Shown here: positions 35,649-50,272 of the stretch, in pieces
Position numbering within the stretch: the first letter of the stretch is position 1
Layout of the letters: every line of letters starts with the position of its first letter
Origin: Ceratobasidium sp. AG-K
Taxonomy: Eukaryota; Basidiomycota; Agaricomycetes; Cantharellales; Ceratobasidiaceae
Direction of reading: 5' to 3'
Assembly: GCA_037039685.1 (NCBI GenBank)
Contig: JAWNGF010000007.1
Coordinates: 1,984,001-2,048,000 of the forward strand
DNA length: 64,000 nucleotides
Notes under the pieces: generated by a model
Database searches by the model: none
Seen by the model: the letters and a program-made list of their open reading frames with translations, nothing else
Told to the model about the DNA's origin: nothing
Translations under genes and position numbers: made by a program

Positions 35649-38600
35649 ATGTCGGTCTTCGTCGCCCCTCAGAGCGCGCCTCTCTCGGCCGGACTGTCCT
35701 GTTTTCGGCATTTGCACTCGGAAAATACTAGCCATGACGACAATGATGAATCTGACCTTCTCAAAAGTCTCAGGAATGTCTTTGCGCCGAATCAATCCTC
35801 TGCCAGTGCTGTTCGGGGCACTGTCGGCCCCTCGCCCATCCCTGGAGAAGGCGAAGAAGAACTATGCTGGAATGGCCGCACCGTAATATGGAGCGTAGGC
35901 GGCGTACCGCGGCGTCAATGGGACTTTACTCATGAAAAACAAGATATTCAATGGGCCTGCTGGGCGTGGTTTCGCCCCGACGATGTCTTACCCACTCAAA
36001 ATGCTCCCCAGCAAGATCCAACTCCAGACGACAACCCCACATTTGGTCCATTTTTTCAATTCCTTCAACGACAACGCACGAACCCTCCTCAAGACGAAAA
36101 TGCCCCACAGTCTCCCACCTCTTGCCGCGCCTTGGTTGTATTCCTGCGCGACATTGCCAAAATATTAATGAGAAACGGAATCGAACATACCATTCACCTT
36201 CCGTTCCTTGTACGAAGAGCATGGGAAATCTCACCCACCGGTCTGCTGGTTCAACGTGCCCAGGATCGAGAAGAGCTCGACGAAGCCGCCACGCTAGGCA
36301 CCCCCCTCCTCCCCACCCTCTTCTCCCTCGCCAGCCCTCTAGATGAATTCAAAATTGTCGGATGCGCACGATCTATCCTCGGTGGGTTTACCGATGCCGG
36401 CACACCTCCCGTTGTCGAACCCCTACCTTCGGTCCGACTCCACCCTTCGGACACGGTCCTCCACGTCTCAGGAAGCGCAGACTCCGATGCTGAACGTCTG
36501 CTCGTCTCGCACAACCACCAAAAGCGCCGACTCACGATATGGAGATATGCTTCGCGCAAACCGGCGGTGACTCTCCACGCCGATACTGACCGCGTGGCTA
36601 AACCCCGTGAGCGGGTGCTTGGTGACCGATTGGACCGTATTCCGCTAGGGGCTGATGAGGAAGACGAGCCGATTGGATACGATCCTAAGCTGAGACCGAC
36701 GTTGTCTCACCTCGGGCAGCAATTGAATCGGAGCGATTTGACGAGTACGATGGATAGGATACATATTGGCGCTTTGGGAGAGCCGGACGATTCACCAGCT
36801 GGCGTTGGAGATAGTAGTATGCGCCCGCATGTCTGGTTGCAACACGTTACACAACTTGACTTGTCTGATCAAGAGTAGGTCCATCTTAGTGAACATCTTG
36901 ATTGTCTACTAATATTCCGCAGCTCGCAACAGGCATCCAAAATTACTGTTCATCCTTTCGACGCTCGACACGATATTTCGTCTTTGGGGATCCTGCTTCC
37001 CTCGCATACACTTCAAATACTCTCACTTACTCGACAACACTCGTCTCTTTCTTCGCGCCTCGTAGGAACACGTCCGGCCCAAGCAGCTTCCTCACTCACG
37101 GTCACTCGTCCCGGAATAAAGGATCTCGTCATCCTCACTCCAGAGGGGAGCATCAAAGTCTTGCTATGGGGCCTTCGCGAGCTGGACGTTTCCTTCTCCA
37201 CACACCAACCCACGCACAAACGATCCGGCTCAGACATCCCGATGTCTCCGCCACTACGCCCCTCAGAACGACAACCTGCGGCATTGTCTGATCCCGTTGA
37301 ATCATGTCTGACCATAGAATTCGACGACGGAACGCGCACACGAGCTTGTCTGGGCTTGTCCCCCCACGACTGGCTCGTCAAACTCGGATTCGAGGCTCTA
37401 GCGAGGGTCATACCTGCTAACGAAGGTTGGGACGTCCGGAAACGATGGTTGGAATCTAGATGGGGGCGGTCCACAGCTGGGGACAAGACCGAATTCGAAT
37501 GCTTTTCAGACGCAGTGTGTCAAGTCTTCCTCAAATCATCTGAAATTCGGGACACCAAGGCGCCTTTGGGGGGCGCCTGGGAAGCCCTTTCGAGTTCACG
37601 CACACATGCCAGGATTCGAGACGAACACATGTTTACGGCTGCTGGGTTGGCACTCCCCGAACCTGAGCCAACGTCTATTGCTCCACCTGCGGCCAGTTGC
37701 ACTCCGGATCCGACGTCTCCGCATTTAGCGCCTGCGATGCTCGCGCTACATCTTGCTGCCCAGACGCTTGCGACGGATGTGACCAAGATGGACCGTTTGG
37801 CCGAGATGGGCGCGCTAGTGTTGAAACTCGCTCGGAGAGTCCGACCGGATTATGTAGATTATTGGAGTCGAGTGTGCTGCGACGCACCTGAAGCATGGAG
37901 GGGGTGCATCGGGAATGGTAGGGCCCCTACCTACTTCAAGCTAGCACTGTTTTAACATTTCTATCCAGAATCCCATCTCCACGACGAACGCATCATCGCT
38001 CCTCCCGACATCCTCTCGCACCTTTACACTCTCCTCGCAGTCCCACACGGTCGCAACTCATTCCCGCGACTCTCTGAACTCGCACGGACGTTTCAACTCT
38101 CTCCCGCCCTTGAATACGGCCAGCGCGACCCTACCGAACACGTGCACTTGTGGAACGATGTATTCAACGTCTTATGTGATCCTGCAGCGGGCGACCAACG
38201 CGCTCGTGCCATTGCTGCCGTTGGAGTCCTTGAAGACGCTGGAATTGAGGAAATTGCACGGTTGCCCCTTGGCGTGGGCGCGCCTATCCGTGAGGCGTTG
38301 AGGAGTTGTCAGTTGAATCCGCCGGGAGAGTTGAGTGCCATTGGGTACGCGCTGATCGAGCGGAGAGATTTGGCGCATATGCGGAGTGGGCGTGCTAGTG
38401 GGTTTACATTTGGTGGAGAGTACGAGCATCGAGCGAGGATGGTGAGTTTTATAATTATATTATTGGAGTAGCACTAATTTACGTTGGTAGGACGCAAAAG
38501 ATGACATACGACCGACAGTAGACGAGCTGGAGCGCGAAGCCAAGGCCGTCGCGCAGGGCCATGTATGGGAGCATAGTGGTGCTGAACTCGGACTCAAAGG

Positions 38601-41600
38601 ATTCACGGATGTGAGGTTTGGGATGGACCGACGGCTATACGAGGTGGAACAGATGTTGAATGGATCGAAGGTCGTAATTGTGAAGCTCAAGGATCGTCCC
38701 GAGCTAAGGTACGTTTGGTGAAGAACCTCCCCTGTACCAGTGCGTTAACTTGATCGTAGCGAGCATGACCAAGCAGCGGAAAACCAACAGGTTGCATACT
38801 ACTTGGCCGAACGCACATTCTCGCTCGCGTTTGGTCGCGGGGCGTATACCTTTGGATCCGTACCGACTGTCATGACCGATGTGTATACCATCCCCAAACT
38901 CGAGCTCTCGGTCAAGGTGTACCCTCAAAACGTGACCGTGACACTCGAGCCGAACCGGATCCCGCCCGATTGCAAGCAATATGCCGATTTCCATAACGGG
39001 GTTGCCGCAGCGCTCCGAATCTCGCCGTCATCGGGATCCGTTGACAGCTCTTGGATCGCGTTCAACCGGCCAAACGAACTTACGGCCGAGCATGCCGGGT
39101 TCTTGTATGGCCTGGGCTTGACTGGCCATTTGCGCTCCATGGTCACTTGGCACACGTTCCGGTATCTCACACCCAAGCATGAACTCACTTCGATGGGCGT
39201 GCTATTGGGTCTTGCAGCGGCTCATATGGGCTCTGGAGACAAGGCTACGACCAAGCTCCTATGCGTTCACATCCCAGCGCTCCTGCCTCCCCGCGCGGCT
39301 GAACTCAATATCCCGCACGCAACCCAAACCGCGGCAATTTCTGGTGTCGGCCTCCTGTACTTGGGCACCCGCCATCGACACATGGCCGAGGTTATGCTAG
39401 GCGAAATTGGACGTACCGATGGACCCGACGCTGAGGCATACGCCGTGAGTGCCGCCTTGGCGTTTGGAATGATCATGGTTGGTACGGGCGCACGTGCGAC
39501 AAGTCCGGTGGATATGGAAATGCTCTCCCGGTTGCGAGTCTATATCCAAGGCGAGGCATTGGGCATGCCCGGCGACAAACCGTCGTTCGACGCGAACATT
39601 ACATCTCCAGCCGCCACTATTGCATTGGCGTTGATGTATCTCCGGACGGGACGATCAGATATTGCCCAGTTACTCGAGTTGCCCGACACGCCCATGGCAC
39701 TCTATCGTATTCAGCCCAACCTATTGGTGATGCGAACATTGGGCCGGTCGTTAATCATGTGGGACACAATCGACCCCTCTGTCGCTTGGGTCCAGGCGCG
39801 TTTGCCGCATATCGGTGGACTTGAAAGTGGGAGAGCGCCGGCAGATCCCAGTCTCAACGAGTCGATCGAGTTGGCCCACTATCATATCATCTCTGGGGCA
39901 TGTTTCGCTATTGGACTCAAGTATGCGGGTACGGCGGACGAAGGCGCGTATGGTACAATTGCGTATTGGTTCGACCTGTTTACCAAGCATGTTACGGCTG
40001 CGAGTGAGTGTAATCGCATCTATGGTCGAGGCATAGACTAACTAGATTGTAGCGGTTACATACGAGGCCCAAGTCAAACGAAGCGCAGTACGCGAAACAC
40101 TCAATGTCCTTTCGCTGGCTTTGGCGATGGTCATGGCGGGGACCGGGGAGCTTACTACCCTTCGTCGACTTCGCGTCGCGTACGGCCGTTATGGGCCCGG
40201 ATTCAAGTTTGGTTCTCCCATGTGCACAAGCTTGGCTCTCGGCTTGCTTTTCCTCGGAGGAGGTCGATATACCCTCAGCTCGTCCAACGCATCTATCGCA
40301 TGTCTGATCGCAGCGTTTTATCCCCGTATGCCCCTCACATCGGCTGATAACCGAGGACACTTGCAACTTCTTCGGCACTTGTGGGTTCTAGCTGCTGAAC
40401 CTCGATGTCTCGTTGCACGCGACGCAGATACTGGCGAAACCGTGTACTTGCCGGTCAAAGTCAAAGTGGCTGGCCAGCCTCCGATCGTTCATCACTTGAT
40501 GACACCCACACTCATACCAGATGTACGGGCGTTACAATCTATTCGAGTCGACTCCCCACGGTATTGGCCATACTACGTGGATGTAGTTGGGGTTCGTGAT
40601 CATCGCGAGAACATTCTCCAGCACCAAACACTATTCGTAAAGCGACGTACCGGGTTCCTCAGCTATGTCGAGGACCCTCGGGGGGTGAGGAGCATCTTTG
40701 TCCGTGCAGGTGCACATGTCGGCGATCCCTCTGCTCTAGACTTTCCAGATACTGCAGCGCCCAGGAGTGCAAGCGCGCAAGCAGACCTCCAACGCTTTAT
40801 CGTCAGCTTTTCCAATGAGCCAATGTTTGTCGCCTGGGCGGACCGACTGTGCCGCATTCCCCCCAACGCAACCCAAGCAGACGTGGCGCGCACGACGTAC
40901 TTCCATCAGGCGCTACTAGAATGCCTCACCGCAGACAAAGCCCAAGCACTCTCCCTCCATGCCGGGCTCCACGCGCTCACTCAAACCGGTGTCGACCCTC
41001 ATCGACAAAAGTTGGATTCGAGTCATCCCAATTATACAATTTACGCCCGTCAGACCCCATTAGCTGGACATCACACAGCTCCAGGACCACGCACACTCGT
41101 ATTTCGCGACGTTCGTTTTGCGAGGGATTTTTACAGCCAATTATTCCAGAGTTTTGGAGGCCGGGTGGGTGAAAAGTCTCGTGGAGGATTGGTCAAGGGG
41201 AGCCTTCTGGGTGCCGTCGCTGGTGCATGGGACTGTGTCCTACGGGAAGCGAGCTTTGGCAGAACCCAAGAAAAGGGTGGAGAGTCGGATCTGGCTGAGA
41301 TTGGGTACGTGGGTGTAAGCGCTCATGAGCTCAGTGAGGCCATTATGCGTTACTGCCGCGGAGAAGACGTAAGACCCCAAACGCCACGACAGAGCGGATG
41401 GATGCAACGCGAACGAGAGCTACTTCGTGCCGTGGGGCTATACGTCACTCGATACTGCTTCCCTGGACCAGATACCCTGCGTGGAATACGAACACTAGTC
41501 GAAGAGGAGAGGCAAGAGTTTGCCAAGAACCGTGGCAGCAAGTTTGAAAACGAGCGAGACAAACTGGATGCGTTGAATACACAGGAGGGGATGCTAATGT

Positions 41601-41725
41601 TGTTGGCAGCTAATGCAGCCACGGGGTTGCATGGGTATATGCCAATCCAAGACGAGTATCATCCTCGTTGGACCGAGGACTGCTGGGAGGCATGGGGATG
41701 GAGGCCACTTACTGTATTACTATGA
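35649..41725 (+). CDS. APC1: Anaphase-promoting complex subunit 1 (APC1/BIMA/Cut4)
   Basis: APC1 is the largest scaffold of the APC/C ubiquitin ligase, which drives mitotic exit. The N-terminal third has the WD40-like features of the family (WNGRTVIWSVGGVPRRQWDF, then DDVLPTQN). The middle contains proteasome/cyclosome repeats: EHAGFLYGLGLTGHL, LTSMGVLLGLAAAHMGSGD, ATIALALMYLRTGRSD and TSLALGLLFLGGGRYTLS. The C-terminal part continues LIAAFYPRMPLTSADNRGHLQ, typical of Apc1. Exons are long, with a few introns of about 50 bases (around 36875-36922, 37920-37970, 38441-38490, 38710-38760 and 40003-40053). The expected length is near 1900 residues, as in other fungi. The stop is at 41723-41725. 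Confidence 0.92.
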
Positions 41726-42241
41726 ATATGATTAGTCGAGCTAATATTTCATCGCAGTGTATAAAATGACATCATCAGCTATGGGCACGGATCCAATACA
41801 AATACGCATTTCACTACCGATTTTTTTGAAGTTGGGTCGACTCCAAGCCGTGCGCACCGGGCAAATATCTATTGATATGTCGAGGCGATTCCGATATCAC
41901 CGAGGACTTGCCTAAATGGGCGACTATATGCACTCTCAACTCTTCCTCGAGCCCCTTTTCGTTCCATGCCTAAGCCACGCTGCCGAGATTTGCAGAGCAG
42001 ATCATCCTCGATATCCCCTCATCGTTCAAGCTCAGAAAATTACGCATTCAATTTGCATTCGGCAAACGTTCTATCGAAATCGCCAGTGCTGGTCGGGCTT
42101 TCGGCCTTTGCAGCTCCTGACGTGTCTGAAGTGAGCCGGCTCAAAAATCTCGGTGTTTTTGTGGAGTTTAACAAATTTTCAATGTGGCATTATGAGAAGA
42201 CGCGTCTATAGAAAATACATGTACGACAGGAGAAAGTCCGA
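41726..42241. other. Intergenic region between convergent APC1 and DAHP synthase genes
   Basis: Only short frames without domains are present. It should hold both 3' UTRs. I see no repeat. Confidence 0.5.
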
Positions 42242-43422
<1,181 letters not shown>

Positions 43423-43511
43423 CGCTGGTGACTGAAACTGAGCTGAGAGGGAAGAAGAGAAAAGAGCTGATGGAGAACGATGACTTGGGTCGGCGCCTTT
43501 TATATTGTCTG

Positions 43512-43517
43512 CACGTG
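43512..43517. promoter_or_regulatory. CACGTG box in the DAHP synthase/PIH1 divergent promoter
   Basis: The sequence reads TGCACGTGATC (ATCACGTG on the minus strand). It sits in only 107 bases between two divergent ATGs (43422 and 43530), so it could serve both genes. Confidence 0.4.
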
Positions 43518-43529
43518 ATCTTTCTGGTA

Positions 43530-45076
43530 ATGGCCTCCTCCCCATCCCACGGACAGAGCGCAGTCCCCGTGGAGCTCACCCCAGAGCCAGGTGAGTCGCC
43601 AACTGCATCCTGAATTGAATGCCAATCGCCAGCAGGTTTCTGCATCAAATCTCGTGTCCAGCCGGATGGTCACAAACTATTCGTGAACATATGTCACCAC
43701 CCTGCCATCCCTACCGCAGAGGGCCATGTTCCATTGATTCTGAGCGAGCGCCGAGATGGAGTTGACAAGTGTGAGCGCTATGATCACGATGAACAACCCC
43801 ATCTGACATCACACAGCTGGACAGCCATGCATTATCTATGACGCGATATTCAATCCAACAGCCTGCAGGAGCGCTGCCAAGGACGCAAAGGCCCGAACAA
43901 CACTAATAGGTATATATTATATTACGCTCCACATTGCGGATAGCCACTTAAATCGTGTAGATGCCGCATTGTCTCGCATCGAAGAAGCCACGGGCTTTAC
44001 GCTTAGTCGAAGTACGTACTTTTGCCTCGATCTCTGACTGGATCTCACCATGATCGAAGATGTGGCGACTCCGAACATCAAGTCCAAAGGACCAATTCCG
44101 CCGAGGACAGCGCGTATCCCTGCTTTCTGGGCTTCTCGGACTCCCCCTGTTCAAGAAGTCGACACTGCAATGATTCCGACTTGGACATGGACGCCAACGC
44201 GCGAAGGGTGTCGTATCGTTATCCAAGTTCCCGACCTGGTACGTTTAAAGTCTGTTCTGTCACCAAGCGCCTCCGAGTCTTTCAATACTGCCTGGAAGGC
44301 GCTTCCACGACTTGTTCATCCCGTGTACACAACTCCCGACTGGGCGTGACGTGACGCCCCATCCGGATCTTTCCAATTCTCACACCTATTTCCTCACGCG
44401 CCCGTCCCTGCTTCTTCTCACACTAAACGCGCGTTTCTACCACAAATCATATTCTACACTGGAAATTGTTGGCTAGCCATCTTGATTAGCCGATGCCCGA
44501 CACGGTTACGGGTCCTACGGCAGTTCAGAGCTCGGGCGCTGCGGGCTAAATTTACACCCAGTCTAATTATCATTCGACACACGTTCCTAGTTTTTGTATT
44601 GCACGTTCATCGGCGTAGCGCCCACGCATCGCCATGTCGACTTATTTTTTGAATTCAAGTATTAGGACTGGTTCCATTATTCAAACACTTGGACTGCCTG
44701 TCAATTCTTTGATTTCGATTACTCACGCCAACTCTTGCTTACAGACCAAAGAGCTGCACCTGACCAGCACACTCGACATTGAAGCGCGCAGACTAATCTT
44801 CATCGCCGGCTCGCGATACCACCTCGACACCCCACTCCTGCCTCCCAGGTCCGAACCGGCCAAGGTGAGTGTTATTCAGGCACCCGGAATTGATGGGGTT
44901 CACTGATGATCGCTGGCTAGGCTGAGAAACCGACACCTGTCGGCGGGACGACTTTTCTTCCTACGACGGTCGACCCGGACTCGGCAGTCGCAGAATGGAG
45001 CGTAAAGAACAAGGAGCTCGCGATTACGATTAAATGGGCGAGCGTTGCTGCTCGAGAGAGGGAAAAGGATAAGTGA
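43530..45076 (+). CDS. PIH1: PIH1 domain protein (Nop17/PIH1D1-like)
   Basis: PIH1 proteins belong to the R2TP chaperone complex (with Rvb1/2 and Tah1) that helps Hsp90 assemble snoRNPs and PIKK kinases. Exon 1, MASSPSHGQSAVPVELTPEP, splices in frame to GFCIKSRVQPDGHKLFVNI then CHHPAIP, the conserved start of the PIH1 domain. Later exons encode CIIYDAIFNP, ATGFTLSR and DVATPNIKSKGPIPPR. The C-terminal half has a CS-like beta domain: TLDIEARRLIFIAGSRYHLD, AEWSVKNKELAITIKWAS, ending REREKDK. The joins around 43780-43830 and 44238-44750 are not fully resolved. The ATG at 43530 is chosen because the exon phase then fits. Confidence 0.8.
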
Positions 45077-45667
45077 CTGTTCAGACAAGTTATGCAATCA
45101 AGCCATAATTTGTTCTTGCTCTGGTGTCACATACGATCCATCACATGCGATTGGTATAATAAATGTCGTGTTACCCGAACTCGATACAGATGCTACATGC
45201 ATCCTGCTCGACAAATCCCTTCTTGCGAATTGGACGAGCAGGTCCGCCCGTGTCCCTACCATCAACCAAAAATTAATTCCAATTCATCAAAGGACAAACT
45301 GGGAATTATGACGACATAGCTACCTTGAGCTTCAATCGAGATCTTCGAGCTGTCGAGATTAGCTTGTGCGGCCTGTCTTGAACCCTCGGTTCATGCTTGC
45401 ACGCGAGGTGTCGCGTATAAAATATTTCACGACGAGGCAAGGTAGCGACAAGAGGCACATGTGAGAACCCACAAGTAGCACTCATTTCGTTTCGGGACTC
45501 CCTGGGTGAATTGAGGCCAATTAAGCGTCCAGTGATTTTTGCAGGTGTCTGGGTCTAGACTGGGTGTTTACCCCGATTGGTTTGTTATCCCGAGATGAAC
45601 CGACTTTATAGTGGACAAAATGTTAATTAACTACCACCGGCTACACCAATTTTTATGTACGCTCTAA
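45077..45667. other. Intergenic region between convergent PIH1 and QCR2 genes
   Basis: This contains 3' flanks only. I see no domain-bearing frame, repeat or RNA gene. Confidence 0.5.
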
Positions 45668-47110
45668 TCACAGCCCAAGCTCGTCGGCATACGGGAGGGC
45701 GTGAGTCTCGCCCACGGCAACAAAGGTCGGTTTCGCCTTGACGAGCGAGGAAAGGGTCTGCTCCCAGTAAGTCCAAACCCAGATACATGCGCGCAAAAAC
45801 ATACCTTGGCAAGAGCCGACTCGGAAACCTTGTCCAACGCAGCATGGACAGACTCGAGCGTGGCCTTGGAACCACCAAAGACCTAGGGACCACGTCAACA
45901 AGTGTTAATATGCGCCGTGTGATTGGCTCACCTGGGGCGTGACGGCGGCTACGAGTCCCTCGCGGTCCTCAACGGCCGAGGCAGCGGTAAATTTGGCCTT
46001 GGCGATGGCCTTGGAGGCGTCCTCTTTGGACAAGCCGTTGGCGGCCTTTTTGATCGCATCGACAGCGGCCTTGGCGCCCTTGCTAACCTCGGCGGCGGAT
46101 TCTCCCGTGACGAGCACACCAAACAGCGCAGCATCCGAGTATGGAACGTATACAGGGGATCCACCCGTGCCAGCCAACGGAGACGATCCGGCGGTCCACT
46201 TCAAGGCCGGAGTCGTGTCGAGGTGTGCCCGGAGGACAGCGAGCTCGGGCGACGCACCGGGGGCGCCGAATCCAATAAACACGGCGTTTCCGCCGTGCGA
46301 CTGGACGCGGGTCTCGCCTCCAAAGTACTGGGATGATTGTCCACCGAGGGTGCCAGGGCCGCTCGAGGGCAGACCGGCCAAGTGCTTCTCGACGAGCTTG
46401 GAGAGCGCAGTGGGGTCGATGCCGGTTCCGATGACGGCGACGTTGGCCTTGGTGAATGCAGAGGCAGCAAAGGCCTTGACAGCGTCGAGCGAGCTGGGCG
46501 ATGGGTGCGCTGCAAACAGCGACGATCCGAGCCCCGACTTGCGGAAAGCGACGGCGTGGGCGAGTTCGAGGGCGTGTGTGGCTGGGTCGGCGAGTGCAGC
46601 CGCAGTCTCGGCGGTTGCGCTGGGCACGACGGCCTCGACCAGTTCGTGTGGGAAGAATTTGGGCGATGTGATGAGCGACGAGAGCAACTCGACGAAAAAG
46701 GGTCTGCAAATTCATTTGTGCGCATAGACGCTAGCGACTCACTCACTCGTCTCCGCGCAAAAATTCAGCTGAAATGGCGAGATGTTCGCGGGTCAGCGTC
46801 GACGAGAGCACTCCGCCGTACAGTTCCGACTCGCGTGCGATCCGGAGCGACGACCGCTGGGCCGTCTCCTGCAGATCTGTCAGCATCAGTGCAACCGTCG
46901 AGCACACAGGCGCACCTTGAAAGCAAAGTTCTTGAGCAAATGCGCCGTGCCCTGCTCAGTCTCGTATCGGCTCCCAGCCTTGACCAGCAGCGTAACCGCC
47001 GCGGTGGGCTGGCCATTGTCGACCGCAGCGACCTTGAGTCCCGCAGCGTCGATGGCCGTCGCAAACGAGCGCACCGCGCGGAGAGTCGTCCTCGTCGATC
47101 GGGCAAGCAT
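45668..47110 (-). CDS. QCR2: Cytochrome bc1 complex core protein 2 (QCR2)
   Basis: This is a core subunit of respiratory complex III in the mitochondrial inner membrane, related to the processing peptidases. The N-terminus MLARSTRTTLRAVRSFATA is a mitochondrial presequence. TAAVTLLVKAGSRYETEQGT, AHLLKNFAFK, ELYGGVLSSTLTREHLAIS and NVAVIGTGIDPTALSKLVEK follow the M16 peptidase fold. At the zinc site HxxEH the sequence is HLLKN, so the protein cannot be an active peptidase, which fits QCR2. The tail ends THALPYADELGL, a typical fungal QCR2 ending. The gene uses four or five short introns and has Ala/Ser-rich, GC-rich codons typical of highly expressed genes. Expected length is about 430 residues. 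Confidence 0.9.
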
Positions 47111-47375
47111 GGCTATCAGTTGTTCTCGCTCGCACTTGTCGATGGTAAAACCACTACAGACGCCCCCGGATCCCTCCGTGCGACCCTTGCACCGCCCCCC
47201 GGGAACTCCAGGAACATGAATTAGGCAATAAATACAACAATATACAGCGAATCTCGAATCGTTCATTGGCTCTGCCTCTATGCGTGCTCCTCTTCGTCGT
47301 CTCCGTCCCCTGCGTCGGCCACTTTTTTCTCTTTTCGCTTCATTTCAGAGACTACAATATCGGTCAGTGTTGTTC

Positions 47376-49736
47376 TCATTCTAGGACGAATTGCCCACCT
47401 TCACGAGAAATCAAGTTGGATGTCAGCCATCCTTCCGGGAACACGCCCATGATCTTTTGGTACAAGTTCTTCCGTAACGACTGTTCGCTCATCTTGGGCG
47501 CAAGCGATGCGTCAAAGCCACTACGGATCATCAGTTCGCTGCCACGACCCGTTGGCTGGACTTACTGTGTCTCGTTGGCGATCGAGGCAATTTCATTACA
47601 CAGACACACTTGTTGCCAGACATTCTCCTTGATCACGTCGTTCCACCTGTACCGTTTCTGCGGCATTGGGATTTCCTGTGCATGCGTCAACACACCATTC
47701 GCCAATTTCCCACGAGTGTATTCACCGGTCGGGCAGGCAACTGCTCCGTAGGAACGTGGTTTGCCTGCGCCTGGGTTAATTCTTCTTGCCATTTGGCCAG
47801 CGCGGTTGTTTTCTTGTTTTCTATGCGCGCGGGTTAGAGTCATTCGCGAGATTAGGACAAGTGCGTACCCCACGCCTCCAATGCAGCGTTGTGCAGGCTC
47901 TCTTGCACCTGCAGTCCCTGGTCCACATGCTCCTTGAGCTCGGCGAGCAACTCGTCGCACCGCTTCTTTAGCGTGTCGTTGTGGATGTTATACATCAACC
48001 GCCGAGTTAATTTCTGTCCGACGTATTAGTTATGAACAATCAGCCAATGAAAAGGACACACCAGCATAGTGTACCGGTTATATGGGAATATCTTGGGCAA
48101 ATAATTGAAAAAGTTTTCATTATACTCGCCCAACTTGAGTGCCTTGGTCGCAACTTCAACCAGCTTGGGTTTGAGATTAGGCGGAAACTTGGCCTTGTTC
48201 TCCCAGGAATCTGCCCCAAATGAGTCTACATCCCAACCAACCGAGAGTAACTCACAAGACTTGATATCATCATGCAACGACCGAAACGACGCCTCGAGTT
48301 CTTGCGAAAATGGCTCCTACACAATAAGCACCACACCTACACCCAACTCGGACACTCACAGTATCCAACGCTGCCTTGCGCTTCTTGGACTTGGCCTCGC
48401 CATTCATACCGCTCCCACTCGGGGTCACGTTCCCAACCGACACATTCGCCCCGTTCGTCTCGGTCCGCTGACGCTTCATCCCCACACTCGTATTAAACGC
48501 ATCCGACCCGCGCGTCGTATTCCCGATACTCGTGTTCCACGGCTCGGTGTCCAGTGCAATGGGGCTCGTCCGGCTTCCGTCTCCACCTTCGAGGAAACTC
48601 GACATGGGCTTGAACCCGGGGTCGGTATTCGGCGTCGAGATGGGCGGGAGGGACTGGACGTCCCGGGCGGGTGGGGATGGCGTACGTCCATAGACTGGGG
48701 CGCCGGCAGTGAGCATCGGCTGGGGGAGAGCCGCCGCGAGGTTTGAGACGCTGATATTCGAAGTCGAAGTCGATCCTGCGGGGGTCGCGTGCGGACTCGA
48801 GGCTACGCGCTGCGCAGCCTTGGTTGTCGCGACCTTGGACAATGGTTTCGACGGTGCGTTGGACACTCGTTTGCGCGGTTTCGGGGCCAATCTGTCTAAT
48901 GAGTACGGGCTAATGAAATAAAGGCCAACTCACTTGTCCTTGACGAGCGCGACTTCTCCGCTCGAGACGTAGAATCCCTGCTGCTTGGTCTGGGCAAAGT
49001 GCGTACGCGAGTCGCGCTGGAGGTCCGAGTCGTCGATGAACGCATCCGAGAGATCATATTCACTCTGTTCTTCCTTGCGCTTTCTCCTTCGTCGCTTGAC
49101 TTCCTTGCCTGCGCCCTCGACGGCACTCGTGTCCCCCTTGGTGCCTTCGTCCTCCGAGTCATCGACGCGGTTCGTCGGGACAGGCGTGGCGTGGCGCTGG
49201 CCCGTCTCGCGGGCCATTTCACGCACATTGACAGCATAGGATTCATTATGCTCGGCCGTTCCCGGATGCGGAAGCGCCCACTCGAGGCGCACGGTCAACA
49301 TGGGCGGGGGCGGTGCCGCGACCGGCGACGGCGAGCGCGACACACGGCGTTTCTTCTTGGGTTTCGCAGCAGGCGTCGCAACAGGCAGCCCAGGTGCGGT
49401 AATCGGGGTCGTCTGGGGAGTGACCGAAGCCGACGTCGGAGGGTCGACGGTGACGTGGTCGGTGGTGTCGCCGTCATTGTCATTGTCGTCGTCGGAGCGG
49501 TGTCGGGCGAGTAGACTCTCGAGCTTGAGAATGTCCCGGTCGCGGGTCGGCGTCGAGTGTGCGACGGGCGACGATCCACCCGAGGTGGGTTGGCTGCTGG
49601 AGATGACTATCGGGGGCGGTCCCTAGGGGAAAAAGTCAGCTAGGCAATAAATAGACTTGTTACTTGCCTTTTGGGGGGTTGCGAATGGGTCGGGCGAGTG
49701 TGTGAGATCGACCATCTCATGGTCCGACGACGCCAT
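47376..49736 (-). CDS. HPC2: HIR complex subunit HPC2 / ubinuclein family protein
   Basis: Hpc2/ubinuclein-1 binds histone H3.3-H4 within the HIR/HIRA chaperone. The N-terminus is MASSDHEMVDLTHSPDPF. A Pro/Thr-rich stretch leads to an AKPKKKRRVSRSPSP basic patch. The Hpc2-related domain signature EYDLSDAFIDDSDL is near residue 185, followed by FYVSSGEVALVKDK. After a Ser/Pro-rich linker, the ubinuclein middle domain is visible: KFPPNLKPKLVEVATKALKL, NFFNYLPKIFPYNRYTM, LKLTRRLMYNIHND, and near the end RYRWNDVIKENVWQQVCLC. The last splice (near 47526-47571) gives a C-terminus ending EGGQFVLE. It is divergent from the La gene, 536 bases away. Confidence 0.85.
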
Positions 49737-50272
49737 TTTATTTGCGGTGGAAATTTTGTGGCGGGATGTCGGGCGGTGACGACGGTGATGGCGGTGGCGA
49801 TCAGCTAATCGACCACCTGGCTAGAATCCCAGTCGGCGTTCGCTCGGCACTTGAGCGGCTTGTGCGGACAAACGACGGCGGTTGCTGGCCCTGTTACGAG
49901 GTTGAAGTGCGGTGGCAGACGTAAAAAGCCGCCCCGAATAGTATGTATTTGTGCATGGGAATCCAATACTGCGATACGGGTTGCTCTCGCTCAGTCGAAA
50001 CGGCTCATCTCTCTCTCCGTACTTCCGATCTGTGTGGCGCTTTGGTCCTGCTTGGCCCGGCGCGAGCGCTCTGCCGGCGTCGTGCATACACTAACTAGCT
50101 GTCGAAAATAAATGTGTATGTGATACTCGCGCGCATACACCCCCGCCCGCCGCCAATGAAGATTGGAACCAAACATGCACCGAAGGCGCTGCTGACAAAG
50201 CCATCGGGACCAATATTATGATCACGTGCCACGTCCAAATTTCTGACCACCCACCCATTCTCTACCTCTACC
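49737..50272. other. Divergent promoter region of HPC2 and La genes
   Basis: Apart from a CACGTG box at 50223-50228 I see no defined element. Short open frames on both strands lack domains. Confidence 0.5.
50223..50228. promoter_or_regulatory. CACGTG box upstream of the La gene
   Basis: The sequence reads GATCACGTGCC, about 45 bases before the ATG at 50273. It belongs to the RTCACGTG set in this window. Confidence 0.4.

Noticed and set aside
45939..46727. 262-residue plus-strand frame
   Set aside because: It is antisense to QCR2, whose minus frame has the presequence and M16-fold motifs.
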